A DNA stretch of 64,000 nucleotides, taken from positions 21,054,769 through 21,118,768 of the forward strand of contig NC_089727.1 in assembly GCF_035083965.1 (NCBI RefSeq), given 5' to 3'. This document shows, piece after piece, positions 1-10,591 of this stretch. The position numbers and the translations under genes were made by a program. The notes beneath the pieces are model-generated. The model had not been told where the DNA came from. It did not search any database and saw only the letters and a program-made list of their open reading frames with translations. Origin of the DNA: Branchiostoma lanceolatum. Lineage: Eukaryota > Chordata > Leptocardii > Amphioxiformes > Branchiostomatidae. The stretch's first letter is position 1, and the number at the start of each line of letters is the position of its first letter.

Positions 1-180
1 TTCACACTTTCACATTTTGGAATTTTTAAACATTCTGTATTTTTTTCTAAATATCGATAGTCTTTTACTTTTATCAACCATGCATACATCGATATGTACA
101 CTGTATGATCTATTGCCGTTTGTAATAAATTTAGATATAACTAAATATATGGGAATTGTATGGAATACAAATACACTTAC

Positions 181-261
181 CAATAGAAATGCCGCTCCTA
201 TCGCTAGAAAAGCAGACATTGTCGGGACCCTTTTAAGAATCTGCCGCGATGTTAACTTCAT
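181..261 (-). CDS. NXPE-family gene, first coding exon only (paralogue A, rest lies left of the window)
   Basis: The ATG is read from 261 downward and gives 27 codons beginning MKLTSRQILKRVPTMSA and ending FLAIGAAFLL, then a GTAAGTG splice donor at 180-175 in phase 0. The exon has the same length, phase and near-identical protein as exon 1 of the complete NXPE gene at 22228-26976, so it should encode the short cytoplasmic tail and the start of the signal-anchor helix of a type II membrane protein. The coding exons that would follow on the minus strand fall before position 1. Whether the full copy is intact cannot be judged here. Confidence comes from the paralogue, the conserved donor and the conserved flanks. 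Confidence 0.72.
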
Positions 262-589
262 TGTCACACCAGAGGTTCCCAGTTGTTAAAGGGGAGGAAT
301 GGCCTTGTTTCTGAATTGCCGCCAAAAAGTTAATGCATCAATGTAAGATTAAATAAGTACAATGTAAAACCCGGTCACATTCTTTGTACTTTTCTGATAC
401 CGCACGACGTTTGTTTTTACCAGGATAGCATTCTCCGTCATATATGTTTGATAGAAATGTAGCAAAACCATTAACATGTATAAATTTATTGAATGTGAAT
501 ATGAAGCAATAGTAAAAATAGTCATTCAATAGGCCTGGGTGAGAATAAAAAAAATGAGTACCTGAGACAATGCTAGTCAATAAGCCACC

Positions 590-2010
590 TCACGGTTCCA
601 GTACTGCACGGGATTCTTGGTAAGGTCAGAGGTTAAATCCCCTTAGAAGGAAACAAACATTCATGTTGCAGAGCAAAGACTAGAAATTCCCATTTTTATA
701 TACATGTATGGTATTGATGTAAGAAATATGTTGTTAAAAGTTAGCCACCTGAGGTTTAGTCCATAAATAACTTACATTGGCAAAGGTGTCCGACCTCTAA
801 GATGTCAGTCCAGAGCATAATCTCTACATTTCCATACGGTGCAACTCTTCCGTATTCAAACAGAAAAAAAAACAAAATGATGACATCTGACCCATATTTA
901 CCACAAGTCTAATTTTTTTACACAATACGAAGGTAAATCAACAAACCTTACTATCAACATGCAGCTCCAAAATCCATTTTTTTCCAAAAAAATTATTTCA
1001 TAGCTACTTTTACATGGGTACCAAAAAGGCTCTGCGTTGAGGGAATAAAAAAGAAAACATCTAAAACAAGAGCTTTTAAAAAAAGCTGGCCTTTCGGCTA
1101 CGTTTATAAGTGTGAATTGTCTTTTCCCTTTACTTGAAGTAAAATCTGCCAGAGGAAGTCACTCAAGGGCTGTTCAGTCTATAAGAAAAATTGTCATTTG
1201 GGGAAATGAGTACTGTTTTAATAGAGAAAGGCAGATTGGGGAAAGCAATTTTGAAGTTACGTCACTTAACTTAAGTGCTTTTGAAAAAGCTGGTCTTGGC
1301 CTACAACTTGTACTTATTTGTAAAATGTATAATAGGCTCATTATAAAAGCTATCAATGTAATTATGTACATGGCACGCAATAAAACATAAAATTTGAAAA
1401 AGCACCATTGAATCATCAGCACTATGGTAATTAAGTGAAATAGAAGTTCATAACAGCTAAGGTTCTATCTAAAATGACTACCAAATGTCAAACAAATCAA
1501 CAGCTACCTCATCCGTATTATTCTGGTTTCCGCATTTACAACATTTCTTCCTTATTTTCCTGGGTAATTTTGCTAAAATTCATGAAAATTCCCATAGTTT
1601 TGTGCCGAGGGGCGCCACTTTCCACGTCCGTGTTGTCTGAATGAAGTCGATACTGAACAATTTGCTACTGTAACAAAGAATCGCTGTTTTGCAAACAACA
1701 TCAAGAGCCTCTGTTTACATCGGGGATAGAAGTTTAGTGGCGAGTGTTTTGCAAGAATCATCTTACCGCGCATAGGAGCCGCTGCACGGTATTTTCCATT
1801 ACAATGAACAGAAAAATTCGAATGCCGGGTTTGGAATCTATGAAGTCCTGTTCATAAGACAAAGGCCTTGTATATATTAAATGAATATTTAAAAATAACA
1901 AATATAAAATATTTCTTTATTTATTAATGAAAAAAAATGATATTCATAAATATGATATTGATAGATTAATATATTATCAATATATATTTTTTATTTTCAA
2001 TATCTATAAA
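590..2010. other. No gene recognised; weak MITE similarity and AT-rich DNA
   Basis: I see no exon with good splice sites. About 720-860 resembles 58600-58720 inside a MITE (shared stretches around 'acattggca' and 'gacctctaa'). About 1860-2010 is very AT-rich with TA-rich runs. The short open frames here look like chance. Confidence 0.4.
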
Positions 2011-2028
2011 GAAAAAAAAATCCATGCA

Positions 2029-2098
2029 CGGAGACGAACCCGGATCTTCTGGGTCCGAAGTGCTTCGCGTTGCCAGATCGGCCAAGCTGCGGTACGTA
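2029..2098 (-). pseudogene. Degenerate tRNA-like sequence (tRNA pseudogene or SINE head)
   Basis: On the minus strand there is a box A-like TTGGCCGATCTGG, an anticodon-loop-like CTTCGGA and a box B-like GGGTTCGTCTCC at normal tRNA spacing. The loop resembles tRNA-Arg(UCG), but the anticodon and T stems do not pair well. This is therefore a decayed tRNA or the tRNA-derived head of a SINE, not a working tRNA gene. Confidence 0.45.
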
Positions 2099-2459
2099 AT
2101 GCTATAACCTCACTATATGGTATCATTTATGCCGATTTTTGGTCGTTTTCTTGACGAAATCATTTTTTTTCTTCTGCAATCTTGTGGAATAGATGTAATA
2201 TGGTCATTTTTCAGGATATCAAAGTCCGAAACCACAATGCAATGATATTTCCGAACAGTTGTAGCAGTTACATGCGGTCGCCGTCCTGTGTCACATGCAA
2301 ATCTAGCCTGCCTGCATTTTCGTGCTCTCTTGCCATATAAGGCAACGGCTATACAATGATTTGAGAACGTATTGCCATATAAGGTCTTATTGTGTGCGAC
2401 ACAGTGTTGAACCAAGCTTCCCTGGTTCCTTCCTTGCCTCCTTGCTTGAAGGTAAAAGC

Positions 2460-2765
2460 CAGGACAATGCGTTCCGGCGCGCATGCGCCGAAACGCAAAA
2501 ATTACCACGATGGTCAAATATAGGGGCAAAATTTCCAGACTTTTTTAGAATTCGAACGACATTCTATCATGTTCGAATTACGTATTCGAATAGAACGTGC
2601 GTTCTATTCGGGGTCACTCGCGGTCATTTGCAGGTTTTCACTGTAAATTCGCGCCAAAACGCCCTTTCTGTCCGAGGTCCCTTGCTAAGAATAAAAAAAC
2701 ACTTTATCACAAATACAAACTATTTTCTGGACAGTTTATCTTTCCTGACATTTTGTTGTGGAGAT
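2460..2765 (+). repeat. Dispersed repeat, copy 1 of 2
   Basis: This block aligns along most of its length with about 42770-43080 (shared 'cgatggtcaaat', 'attcggggtcac', 'cacaaatacaaac', 'ttctgacattttg'-like stretches). It has no coding potential and is probably a fragment of a non-autonomous transposon. Confidence 0.5.
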
Positions 2766-2943
2766 AGAACATGTAACCAAGCTACTGGTGCCATTGTTGA
2801 TGACTTTGAATGTTGCAGGACTTGTTAACGCCGGCACCAAGTACCCCCTCCCCCTATCCGTGAGGCATGACATTATTCCAAAGTGGTTTGAAAAACTCGA
2901 ACAATGTGAGTTCGAACTCACTCGTCGAGGGCTTAAATCATCG

Positions 2944-3008
2944 AGAAAAATCCCTAAAACAAAATTCTGGGGATATTATCCCCAGAATTTTGTTTTAGGG
3001 ATTTTTCT
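2944..3008. repeat. Perfect 32-bp palindrome with a one-base centre
   Basis: Positions 2944-2975 and 2977-3008 are exact reverse complements, with only base 2976 between them. The arms begin AGAAAAATCCCTAAAAC and end TTCTGGGGATA. No terminator function is expected in animal DNA. It could form a cruciform, or it may be two abutting transposon ends. Confidence 0.85.
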
Positions 3009-3911
3009 GATACGGCGGAAATTTGGAATTACGGGTGTTTGAGTGTAAAAAAAAGTATTTTTCGACCTATTGTCGGTCGTAGAAATAATTTGAAAAAGAA
3101 ATTAAAAAAATCCAAAAACAGAAAGTTTTGTCTTATTGCTATTGTTCAGAATATAGAAGATTGGAATTTTAAGTCACGTTTAGAATCAAGTTATTTAAAC
3201 CGTTTTGTTATTTTGTCCACCGAACATCCTTTCTAAAACAGCCAACTTGGCCAATCTAAGAAAATATTCAGACAAAATTTTGCAACATGCGTAAAACGGC
3301 AGGATTTGAGGTATACATATTGACTAATTTCATTTCCGATTAGCGAGACACGAGCGAGATATCGTTTGTCTAAATATCATGATCTTTTAGAAGATGTCAC
3401 AGCTCCCCCGGGGACCGCGCGAGAGTCCCGGTAACCTGATACGCTCCCTTACAGTGGAAAGTTTCCCCTGGCAACGAACCATCGTGTACAGCAACTTTCA
3501 TTCTCAGTGTCTACATCGGCTGGTTGCTCATATTTTTTTTGCTTCATAATAATTTGACGATACGTCATCGCTTGACCTACTTAATCATTTTTTCATTCTT
3601 CCTCCATATTTGAATTGAATGTGGAGCAAAGAGACATCATGATAAACATGTCAAAATGTAATCGACCATCGTTGCGACCGTTAGGGAGGTGTTATTTTCA
3701 ATGCAAGGACCACGTCGTCTACAGAAATTAGTTCCAACGTTGCGAATCGTATGGCGGTGAGATATGTTGCAGATATCCGTGTTACGAAAAAAATATATTC
3801 AAAACGTTCCATTTTTTTGAAGATAACATGGCGTCTGACAAAAAAATCTTATTACTGATTAAACTGCTAACTGTAATGCTAATAGAGGTTCAAGTATCTG
3901 TTCTGACTTAC

Positions 3912-4145
3912 CTCAGCTGCTGCTGCTTCTGCAAGAATAGATATTTTTAACGGACGACCGAACAACCCTTTCTGAGTCATATCGATTGTTTCGTGTTCTG
4001 TTGTATCTGTTACCCATTGACGTATCCACTTGCAATCGGACGACGCATATGTTCGAATGGTACAAAAGGCGTTCAACAATCGATCTGCGGTCACAGGGCA
4101 GATTTTGGTCCACCACAAATAGTTGACCAAACACTTCCACGTCAT
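3912..4145 (-). other. Possible 5' UTR exon of NXPE paralogue A
   Basis: Reading the minus strand, a segment ending in GCAGCTGAG is followed by a strong GTAAGT donor at 3911 and below. The duplicate at about 27925-28110 keeps both the segment and the GTAAGT donor although the rest has diverged, which fits a non-coding first exon spliced to the exon at 181-261. An open frame crosses this segment in copy 1, but it is not kept in copy 2, so I do not call it coding. Confidence 0.35.
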
Positions 4146-4474
4146 TACGCTATGTCTATGAACAGTTATGTTTATTCATGTTATAATTTTCTTATATCCA
4201 TCTTACGTTTTTTTTTTCATATAACAAATTGGACCTCCATAAAAAACTGGAGGTACTGTTTTTGTGCCTGTGACTAACTTCTAAAATCTTTACACTTTTA
4301 TCCTAACACGATATCTATGTCGACTTTGAGTAGTAGATCTACTCTCACAGCCTATACAGGGTTAGCAGTCGGGTTGGAGTTATCTGGAAATTTATGTATA
4401 TATACTCGACGTAACGTGCGAACACGTTATACGTTAACACATGTTGAAATTCCGCGACTAACATGACATTAGAA

Positions 4475-4562
4475 TGAATGAAGACCTTTATTGCACATTT
4501 CTGCCACACTTGGCTAAGTACAGGTCAGAACAAAACAAAACAACAAGTACAATTACCGGATA
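4475..4562 (-). mobile_element. LINE 3' tail fragment
   Basis: The minus strand ends with GCAATAAAGGTCTTCATTC, the style of a CR1/L2-like LINE 3' end with a polyadenylation signal and a short repeat tail. No coding sequence remains. Confidence 0.4.
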
Positions 4563-4781
4563 CAAAAAGAATATGACTATCATTAGATAAATTCTATTTC
4601 TCCTCGCTTTTCGGTTAAAGTAGAGACACATCACCACTATACTCAACGTCCTAAATACCTCCATTATTCATTTATGATTGAGTAAATACATTATATTATT
4701 TTATTTCTACTTTAACTATATCACAGCATCACGCCTGACATGCTGGGTGCCGGATGGAGCTGCATGACTCAGGATTGTTAG

Positions 4782-4880
4782 CACTTCTCGTCAAGCGTCA
4801 CTCACGTCATCCTGGCCGCGCAGCTGAACCAGTTCGAGATCCTACAGCTGCTGCTGTCACGGGGCGCTACCATCGCAAAC
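4782..4880 (+). CDS. Ankyrin-repeat exon resembling TRPC channels (isolated)
   Basis: An AG acceptor at 4780-4781 opens 33 codons in one frame, ending at a GTAGGG donor. The translation contains THVILAAQLNQFEILQLLL and SRGATI, matching the pattern of the last N-terminal ankyrin repeat of TRPC cation channels (T-P-hh-LAA-x4-EI-x3-LL-x-RGA-x-I). The usual Pro after the Thr is His here. No neighbouring TRPC exons were recognised within several kb. It may be an exon of a gene with very long introns or a stranded exon copy. The reading frame upstream of the acceptor has a stop, which fixes the exon start. Confidence 0.45.
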
Positions 4881-5209
4881 GTAGGGGATTCAATCAGCGC
4901 GATCCTGTGTGAAACCATCTCAGATACCTTGTTAGATCGAAAGCACATACATGTCGGTTGTCAATGGGGTCAAGAAACAAGCATTTGGCCAATTGGCTGC
5001 CTTTCAAACCCTCATGATGATGAGGTTGAGCAATCATACAAGCTACCAATGAAGTGTCAAAATTTATAACGTTTACCAATTCATACATATCAAAATAACG
5101 ATGACGATGTATTTTAGCCAAGCTGGTTCATTCGCGGTGTTCTTGATCATGCTGATTATGGCCTCTCCCGGGGAAGAGAACGTGACATGCACTATAGCAT
5201 TTTTAGTTC

Positions 5210-6055
5210 ATGGATCAAAAGCGTCGTCTAGCAATGTTAATCCTATCTAGACCGGGCTTTTTTGAGACTTCTTGGACGGGGGGGGGGTGCTCTTTCGACC
5301 CCCCATTCATAACTTCCGAACGGTATGCTCTATCGTCACCAAATTTGCAGGGAGTGATGTTCACGTGAAGTTTTATAATTCCTGTAATTTTGGTGACGTA
5401 ATATGACGTAATTATGAGATCATCGATTTGATTTTATTGGCTAAATAGGGAATCCCCATGATATCTAAAAGTATTAGACAGAATAGTACGTATTATTGAT
5501 TTAAAGGTATGCCAAGACATTTGACGTCAGTGGTAACTACGTTGACGTCAAAATGACGTCGAAGAATGACGTCATGTGTTGTTAGCGACCCCCTGGGATC
5601 CGCCATCTTGGATCGTCCATTTTGAAATTTTTACAAATACAATTTTTTCAATTTCTGACCCCAAATAACAATCAAAATAGACTAAAAACATTCATTTGAA
5701 TGTTTCTGGTTAAGAAAATTCCAGGTTGTGACGAATTTAAAGGCGAAAAAGCCGGTTTATGCCGAAAATAGTGATCTTGTCCGCCATCTTGGATTTTGAG
5801 CGATGACGTCCGTTGCCATGGCAACACGAAAAATTATTTTCAAATTACACGCAACCTGCATACTCTATACCGTCCGCAGTTGGACCGGCGCGGTATATCC
5901 AGGGGACGTTGAAAGATAAAACTAAACGCTGAATTCCGTATAATCTTACATTTTAGCTTGGTCGGGGATATGATATGGCTATATAACTATCAAGTTTCTT
6001 TGATAGGAGATTACTGCAGTTCTAGTAATAATTGCCAGGTGACGCTCAATAACTC
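5210..6055 (+). mobile_element. MITE (family 2), interrupted by a TTAA-type element
   Basis: The left end ATGGATCAAAAGCGTCG followed by CTAGCAATGTTAA matches the inverted end of the MITE at 58195-58865. A related end (TTGCCAGGTGACGCT) lies near 6030-6045. A second MITE begins exactly at the TTAA at 5237-5240. The right boundary is uncertain. Confidence 0.4.
5241..5850 (+). mobile_element. TTAA-flanked MITE, copy A (right end missing)
   Basis: It starts after TTAA at 5237 with TCCTATCTAGACCGGGC and contains the family core: several TGACGTC sites, two CCGCCATCTTGG sites (about 5600 and 5781) and a perfect GTTGCCATGGCAAC at 5812-5825. The right end seen in copy D is absent. It has no coding capacity. 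TTAA target use and CCCT-type ends fit a piggyBac-like non-autonomous element. Confidence 0.6.
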
Positions 6056-6305
6056 ATTATGATGTTGTATCACGCTCAAGGAGATTGCCAGAGTTTGCGT
6101 ATTTTCATGGCAGGGGGAAAGTAAACATCTAAGGTGGAGTTCATGGGGAAAGTACATGAGTACACTTTTACCTTGGGAGTGGAGGCGAGGAATACGATCC
6201 GACTGTTGGCACAAAGAAAAGGGTGAGATAAAGGCCGGAAACTCACACGGACCAATTTATCTCTGATGTTCAACCTTTGATCATAGTAACTTTTGTTCTT
6301 CTTAA

Positions 6306-7130
6306 CCCTATTAAGATCGGGGGGGGGGGGCTAAAAGTGCCCGCGCTAACTTTGACGTCATATAACTGCTGAACGACAAGTGCTAGGACTACCAAACATT
6401 GTTGCTTTTTCTAGAACTTAGTTGGGAAAAAAGAAATTACAATGTACGTTTACTTTTTGTGTGCCCATGGCAACTGGTGCGTGACAGGCATATTTTACAG
6501 AATTCACTAATTTTGGTTTAAACAATGAATTTTTTAAGGTTTTTATTTCTCAACAATATTGTTTACCTACAGTTATAGCATCACATCTAATCTAATGTAA
6601 CTTTCATGATTTTATACTAATTATAGATTATACTTACACGATATGGTGACGTCATCGGTCAAACAATCATCAGGTGTAAACAAGCTTTTCCCTCGTGACT
6701 ACCTTGTGTGTGTTTTTAGAAAAACATTCAAATGTTTGAAGTCTATTTGTATTGTGATTTTGGGTGATATTTTCCACAAAAAAACGCATTTTCCAAAAAT
6801 ATTCAAGATTGCCTATCCAAGATGGCGGATCCCAGGGATAGCAAAATACATTTGACTCAAGTCTATGACGTCATTTTGACGTCAGTGCGGTTACCATTGA
6901 TATTAAAGTCTATCTTTTTTTAAATTTTATATCAACATGGTGCCCTTTTTCGTTAAATTATTGGATAATACCCGTAAGTATGATGGGAATTCCGTATTTG
7001 GACGGTTTTAGCCTATAAAATCATATCAATGACGTCGTAATTACGTCATAACAATACTAGAATTAAAGATACATTTTTTAAGAATTACATGTACATCACT
7101 CCCTGCAAATTTGGTGACACTATCCTGTGT
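6306..7130 (-). mobile_element. TTAA-flanked MITE, copy B (inverted)
   Basis: It begins after TTAA (6302-6305) with CCCTATTAAGATCGGGG, the reverse complement of the copy D right end, then runs backwards through the same core: GGCAACTGG near 6470, TGACGTCA sites, CCAAGATGGCGGATCC near 6820, and CTCCCTGCAAATTTGGTGAC near 7100. The far end is truncated. It has no coding capacity. Confidence 0.55.
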
Positions 7131-7589
7131 TGAAGATTTGAGGGGAGGGTCCAATGACAGACAGAATTTCATTTCTTACTATTTGATACATGTTCGAGAT
7201 AAGCGAGCTCTCCTTTACTGTTGTCGGCGACGGGCGCCGCCATTTTGTGATTCTGACATTTTGCGGTCGCCATCACATTTTCAACAACAAGTTAGGAAAA
7301 TACAGTCCATTACAGGCTGAAGTGCGAATTACTAGCCGGCGAATCAGTACTGCCAGTAGCCCCTATCAGGCTAGGGAGGGACCACTCAAGGGACTTTCCA
7401 ATGCAACATTAGGTTAAGCCATCAAAAACACTTTTAAACACATTTATCTACATTTCAAATCTAAAATCTTTACCACCCCTGCAAAGCTGAATTTGTCATG
7501 TTTGTTTTACAATAGGTGAAAAGAACAAGAGATAAATTCCGGCATTTTTACGAGCTAAAGTCAGAGGTTTTAGATAAAGGCCTGCGTGC

Positions 7590-7800
7590 CCTTTTCCGTC
7601 AAGCGTTATGCGCTATTTTGATGCACCGTTAATCGTAGCCGGACCGCTCTAATTCAACGTTAAGCATTGTCGATATAATAATCGTGAAGCGTTACTGGTC
7701 GTTTAAATTCTACGTAGCGCGTTATTTGTCATCCTGAATTCAACGTTAAGAGTTATTGAGAAATTCCTCGTTACGCAGGAAGTAGCGTTTCAACGGGTCA
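7590..7800. repeat. CGTTA-rich periodic segment
   Basis: Degenerate short units such as AATTCAACGTTAAG, CGTCAAGCGTTATGCG and GTGAAGCGTTACTGG recur roughly every 30-50 bp. They reappear at 8400-8465 (AATTTACTGTTAACCGTTG and AATTTACCGTAAAGCGTTG). No gene is seen. Confidence 0.45.
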
Positions 7801-8300
7801 AGATTTCAACATTTTCTCCGGGGAGCACCGACCCCGACCCCCTAGGATCATCGCGGCTCCGGCGAAAAATATTTTTCACCGTACCTGCAAAATTTCACCC
7901 TCAAAATGCAGGAAACCAAGCGTTTCAGGGTGTAAAGTTTTTTTTGTTTTTGTTTTTAAATTTCCAATGAGCATGTTGCGGCTCCTACGAGGCCTGTAGA
8001 GCGTGACGCGGCTAATGCACCTCAAAAATCAATCTGAAACCTTCTGTATATTTTTTAATAGAGAATCAGTAGAGATATTAAAAACTTATATTACTCTTCA
8101 GCAAAATTTCTCCCTCAGAATGCAGGAAATAGCGCTTCAGAGGGTCAAGATTTCAAATTTGCAAAATTTCCCGGGAGAGCATGGCCCCGGGACCCCCTTA
8201 CATTGTCGCGCTTTCGGCGCTCGTCATCGCGATATGGAACATTTCGTCTCACTATTACGAATTTTCCTGTCGCCGCCACTGAATTTAAAGTGTTCGGAGC
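7790..8300 (+). repeat. Two GC-rich repeat units of about 200-300 bp
   Basis: Both about 7795-7940 and 8095-8290 carry 'CAAAATTTC.CCCTC', 'AATGCAGGAAA', 'GGGTCAAGATTTCAA' and a GGGAGCA...GACCCCC stretch followed by TCGCG...GGCGC. These look like tandem copies of a dispersed repeat. The open frame across them is not convincing as a gene. Confidence 0.45.
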
Positions 8301-8789
8301 AGGCGTGCGAGAAACGCATGGCGAACCAGATCTCTTGTCACAAAATCAGGGTGACTACTGGCAATCTACTGTCGTCTGCAGGGGTATCTCATGTTCTAAA
8401 TCTGCTGAATTTACTGTTAACCGTTGTCGGCCGGCCTGAATTTACCGTAAAGCGTTGCCAGGACACCCCCCCCACGCAGACCCTTTTAATTGAGACGAAG
8501 ATTTTGCCAAATGCATCAGTCTTACCAGAAGCGAAGGGTTCAGGGGTCAATTCCAGGTCAATACATTCCTGTTTGGGCCAGAATAAAGAAAATCCTTTTG
8601 GTCCATTTCGAGCAAAATTTGCCCGGAAAAAAATATGTCAACAAATTAATCGAGGGTAGGCACCGTGCACGTCCCCAACACAAATTGTACTCGAAAGCAG
8701 CATGAAAGGTTCACTCTTACCAATTTGGTCACCTACTAACAATTTCTACCGGTATCACTTTAAAAACACTTGAATTACACTTAAACGCA

Positions 8790-9140
8790 AACATGTCCGA
8801 ATTTACTAGCAAGCACTTTTTTTAGTTATATACACAAAAAATTTTGATCGATCATATATCCGCTGTTTCTTGATCAATTTCAATGATTTAGGTATCATTG
8901 AAAAGCGTGTGTGATATTCTTTTTGTTATGATTGTAATTTGATGGAACGAGCACCAGACCTGCTTATGCGAGCGGGTCACATGAAAAAGTGCCCAGATAA
9001 CCCTACTAATGTCAAACGCTCAATTCAGTATTTTTCTTCTTCTGCTGGTAGCACGTGGCTTGTGTGCGAGGGTAATATGAAACTTGAATCAACAAAACAC
9101 ATTAATATGAAAGCCAAGGTTAGTCTTCATCCAAAGAAAA
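8790..9140 (-). repeat. Inverted-repeat arm, left copy
   Basis: This stretch aligns with the reverse complement of about 9740-10075 (shared TTGATCAATTT, CGAGCACCAGACCTGCTTA versus its CGAGCGCCAGGCCTGCTTA). A third copy lies at 35775-35985. It is probably a MITE family. Here two copies face each other around a Tc1 fragment. Confidence 0.55.
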
Positions 9141-9174
9141 AATGCGTAAAGGAGCCTCAGTTATGATGAAGGTT

Positions 9175-9625
9175 GCTTAATACTGAGTACAATGCCATGC
9201 GCTGTCACCACAGCCCCACACATCCTCCTCATGCTTGTCACCAGTTTTGTTACGCGGCCCCTGGCTATTCTTCCACAGGTAGTCGTCGCAGGTCTACCAG
9301 TGTTGTTCTGTTGATCATTTTTGCATGCACAGCTCGCCCAAGCTGATCAGTGATCACAGAGTCTGAGACTGTGTTTAATTGTGTTGAGATCTGGGCTGCA
9401 GGAGAGCCATTCTATCATCTGTATTCCTGCATACTGGAGGTGGTCTGGAATGGCTCTCATTCTGTATGGACGTGCACTATCATCTTGCAGAATGGCACCC
9501 AGTCTCATATTGCAGAGGTAAAGATGTACGAAATGTGACCGGATGGAGAAAGGTGTCTCCATATCTTGACACATTGGGGTTTAGCCTGGTTTTTCCTCTG
9601 GCAGTTAACGTTGTAATGCCCCACA
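9175..9625 (-). pseudogene. Tc1/mariner transposase fragment, broken
   Basis: The minus strand shows hallmarks of the Tc1 DDE transposase core: ILQDDSARPYRMRAIPDHL, then GIQMIEWLSCSPDLNTIKH (family pattern QQDNARPH...EWPxxSPDLNPIEH), an upstream VWGITTLTARGKTRL, and further on DQLGRAVHAK. The pieces sit in different frames with stops between them. Only the C-terminal half remains and no terminal inverted repeats of its own were found. It is a dead fragment. Confidence 0.75.
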
Positions 9626-9739
9626 CTATGACACTGACTCAAACAAACAAACAAACAGACAAACAAACAAATAAACAGTCAGTCTATTTGTGCAACAGTC
9701 AGCATAGGGTCTCCTCGCTGCACCCCCCTTTCATTTACC

Positions 9740-10075
9740 CATTAAACAGTCGAAATAAACCTTCTTTGTATCTTTTCTGTCGTTGTGAACATAACATTCA
9801 TCCACATACTGTTTCGTTCCCGATGTGGACGACACCACCACAAATGGGTTTGGCGCTGCACTAGCAGGGAAATTTGGGCACGTTTTTCTACAACCCACTC
9901 GCGTAAGCAGGCCTGGCGCTCGCTTCATAAGATTGCCATTATAATAAGTTTGGTATCATAGGAAAGAAAATTAACAAGCTTTCCAACAATATATATTGTT
10001 TTCAAATTGATCAAGAAGCAACGGAGATACGATCGACTAAGTTAAGTTTCCCAACTTTTTGTGCTGAGTGTATAT
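9740..10075 (+). repeat. Inverted-repeat arm, right copy
   Basis: Reverse-complement partner of about 8790-9140, in the same family as 35775-35985. Shared features are GCGTAAGCAGGCCTGGCGCTCG and TTGATCAAGAAGCAACGGAG-type stretches and a final AAGTTAAGTTTCC segment. Confidence 0.55.
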
Positions 10076-10096
10076 AAATACTATTTTAACATTCAG

Positions 10097-10392
10097 GTGA
10101 CTTACACCATTGAGGAAGACAACCGGGTGGCGGTGTACCCTGACAGTGACGGGAAGGGAACTTCCATGCGCATTAGCCACCATTTGGTTGATGACGACAC
10201 CATCCGCACAGTGAGTATCTTAAAGAGCACAATAAGCTTTTCTAAGGGTTAAGCTCGGGCAGGGTTTTAAAATGCACAAAATAATATATTCTCAGCAAAC
10301 ACTAGCTTAAAAAAAAAATTTGTTGATTTCTTTATTGGTAGGATATCAAAGTTGGTGATCTCGAGTGCTGGCAGGTCATCAAGCGCTGCTAG
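10097..10392 (+). CDS. Last two coding exons of an unrecognised gene
   Basis: Exon at 10097-10210 (acceptor TTCAG, donor GTGAGT, 38 codons) and exon at 10342-10392 (acceptor GGTAG, stop TAG), joined in phase 0. The first encodes VTYTIEEDNRVAVYPD and MRISHHLVDDDTIRT; the second encodes DIKVGDLECWQVIKRC and then stops. The peptide is hydrophilic, with alternating beta-type stretches, and ends in Cys. An AATAAA lies at 10592-10597, giving a 3' UTR of about 200 bp. Earlier exons were not found within the window. I do not recognise the family. Splice sites, frame agreement and the polyadenylation signal make it a credible gene end. Confidence 0.55.
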
Positions 10393-10591
10393 ACGTCCCA
10401 GAGGACTCTGACCACTGACAAGACAAACTACTCTTCAACTTTGCTTAGAAATGTTTTAGCGATTAGGTATGATTGTATCACTTGTTGTAAGACGTTAAGT
10501 GACATTTGAAAACTCTGCAAAAAACAACAACATATCATCAAACTACATGGGTTCAAGATGCCAAAGATCTGGACGATGTAAGCAATTAAGC

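Larger units (their letters stand above)
1..4160. repeat. Segmental duplication, copy 1 (5' region of NXPE paralogue A)
   Basis: Blocks at 1-560, 3530-3850 and 3910-4160 align in the same order and orientation with about 26690-27200, 27270-27500 and 27925-28490. The shared sequence covers exon 1, its upstream DNA and a conserved splice donor. Copy 1 carries about 3 kb of extra DNA (roughly 560-3530) that copy 2 lacks, including a tRNA-like stretch and a perfect palindrome. Confidence 0.7.

Noticed and set aside
2322..2828. 168-codon plus-strand frame
   Set aside because: It overlaps a dispersed repeat that recurs at 42.8 kb without the frame. No domain or splice support.
2944..3008. Rho-independent terminator
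   Set aside because: The stem is too long, there is no functional context, and the DNA is eukaryotic.
3879..4145. 88-codon frame as a coding exon
   Set aside because: The duplicate at 27.9-28.1 kb has stops in that frame. Only the splice donor is shared, so a UTR exon is more likely.
8003..8659. 218-codon plus-strand frame
   Set aside because: It crosses two copies of a GC-rich repeat unit, has no recognisable domain, and the repeat copy at 7.8 kb does not keep the frame.
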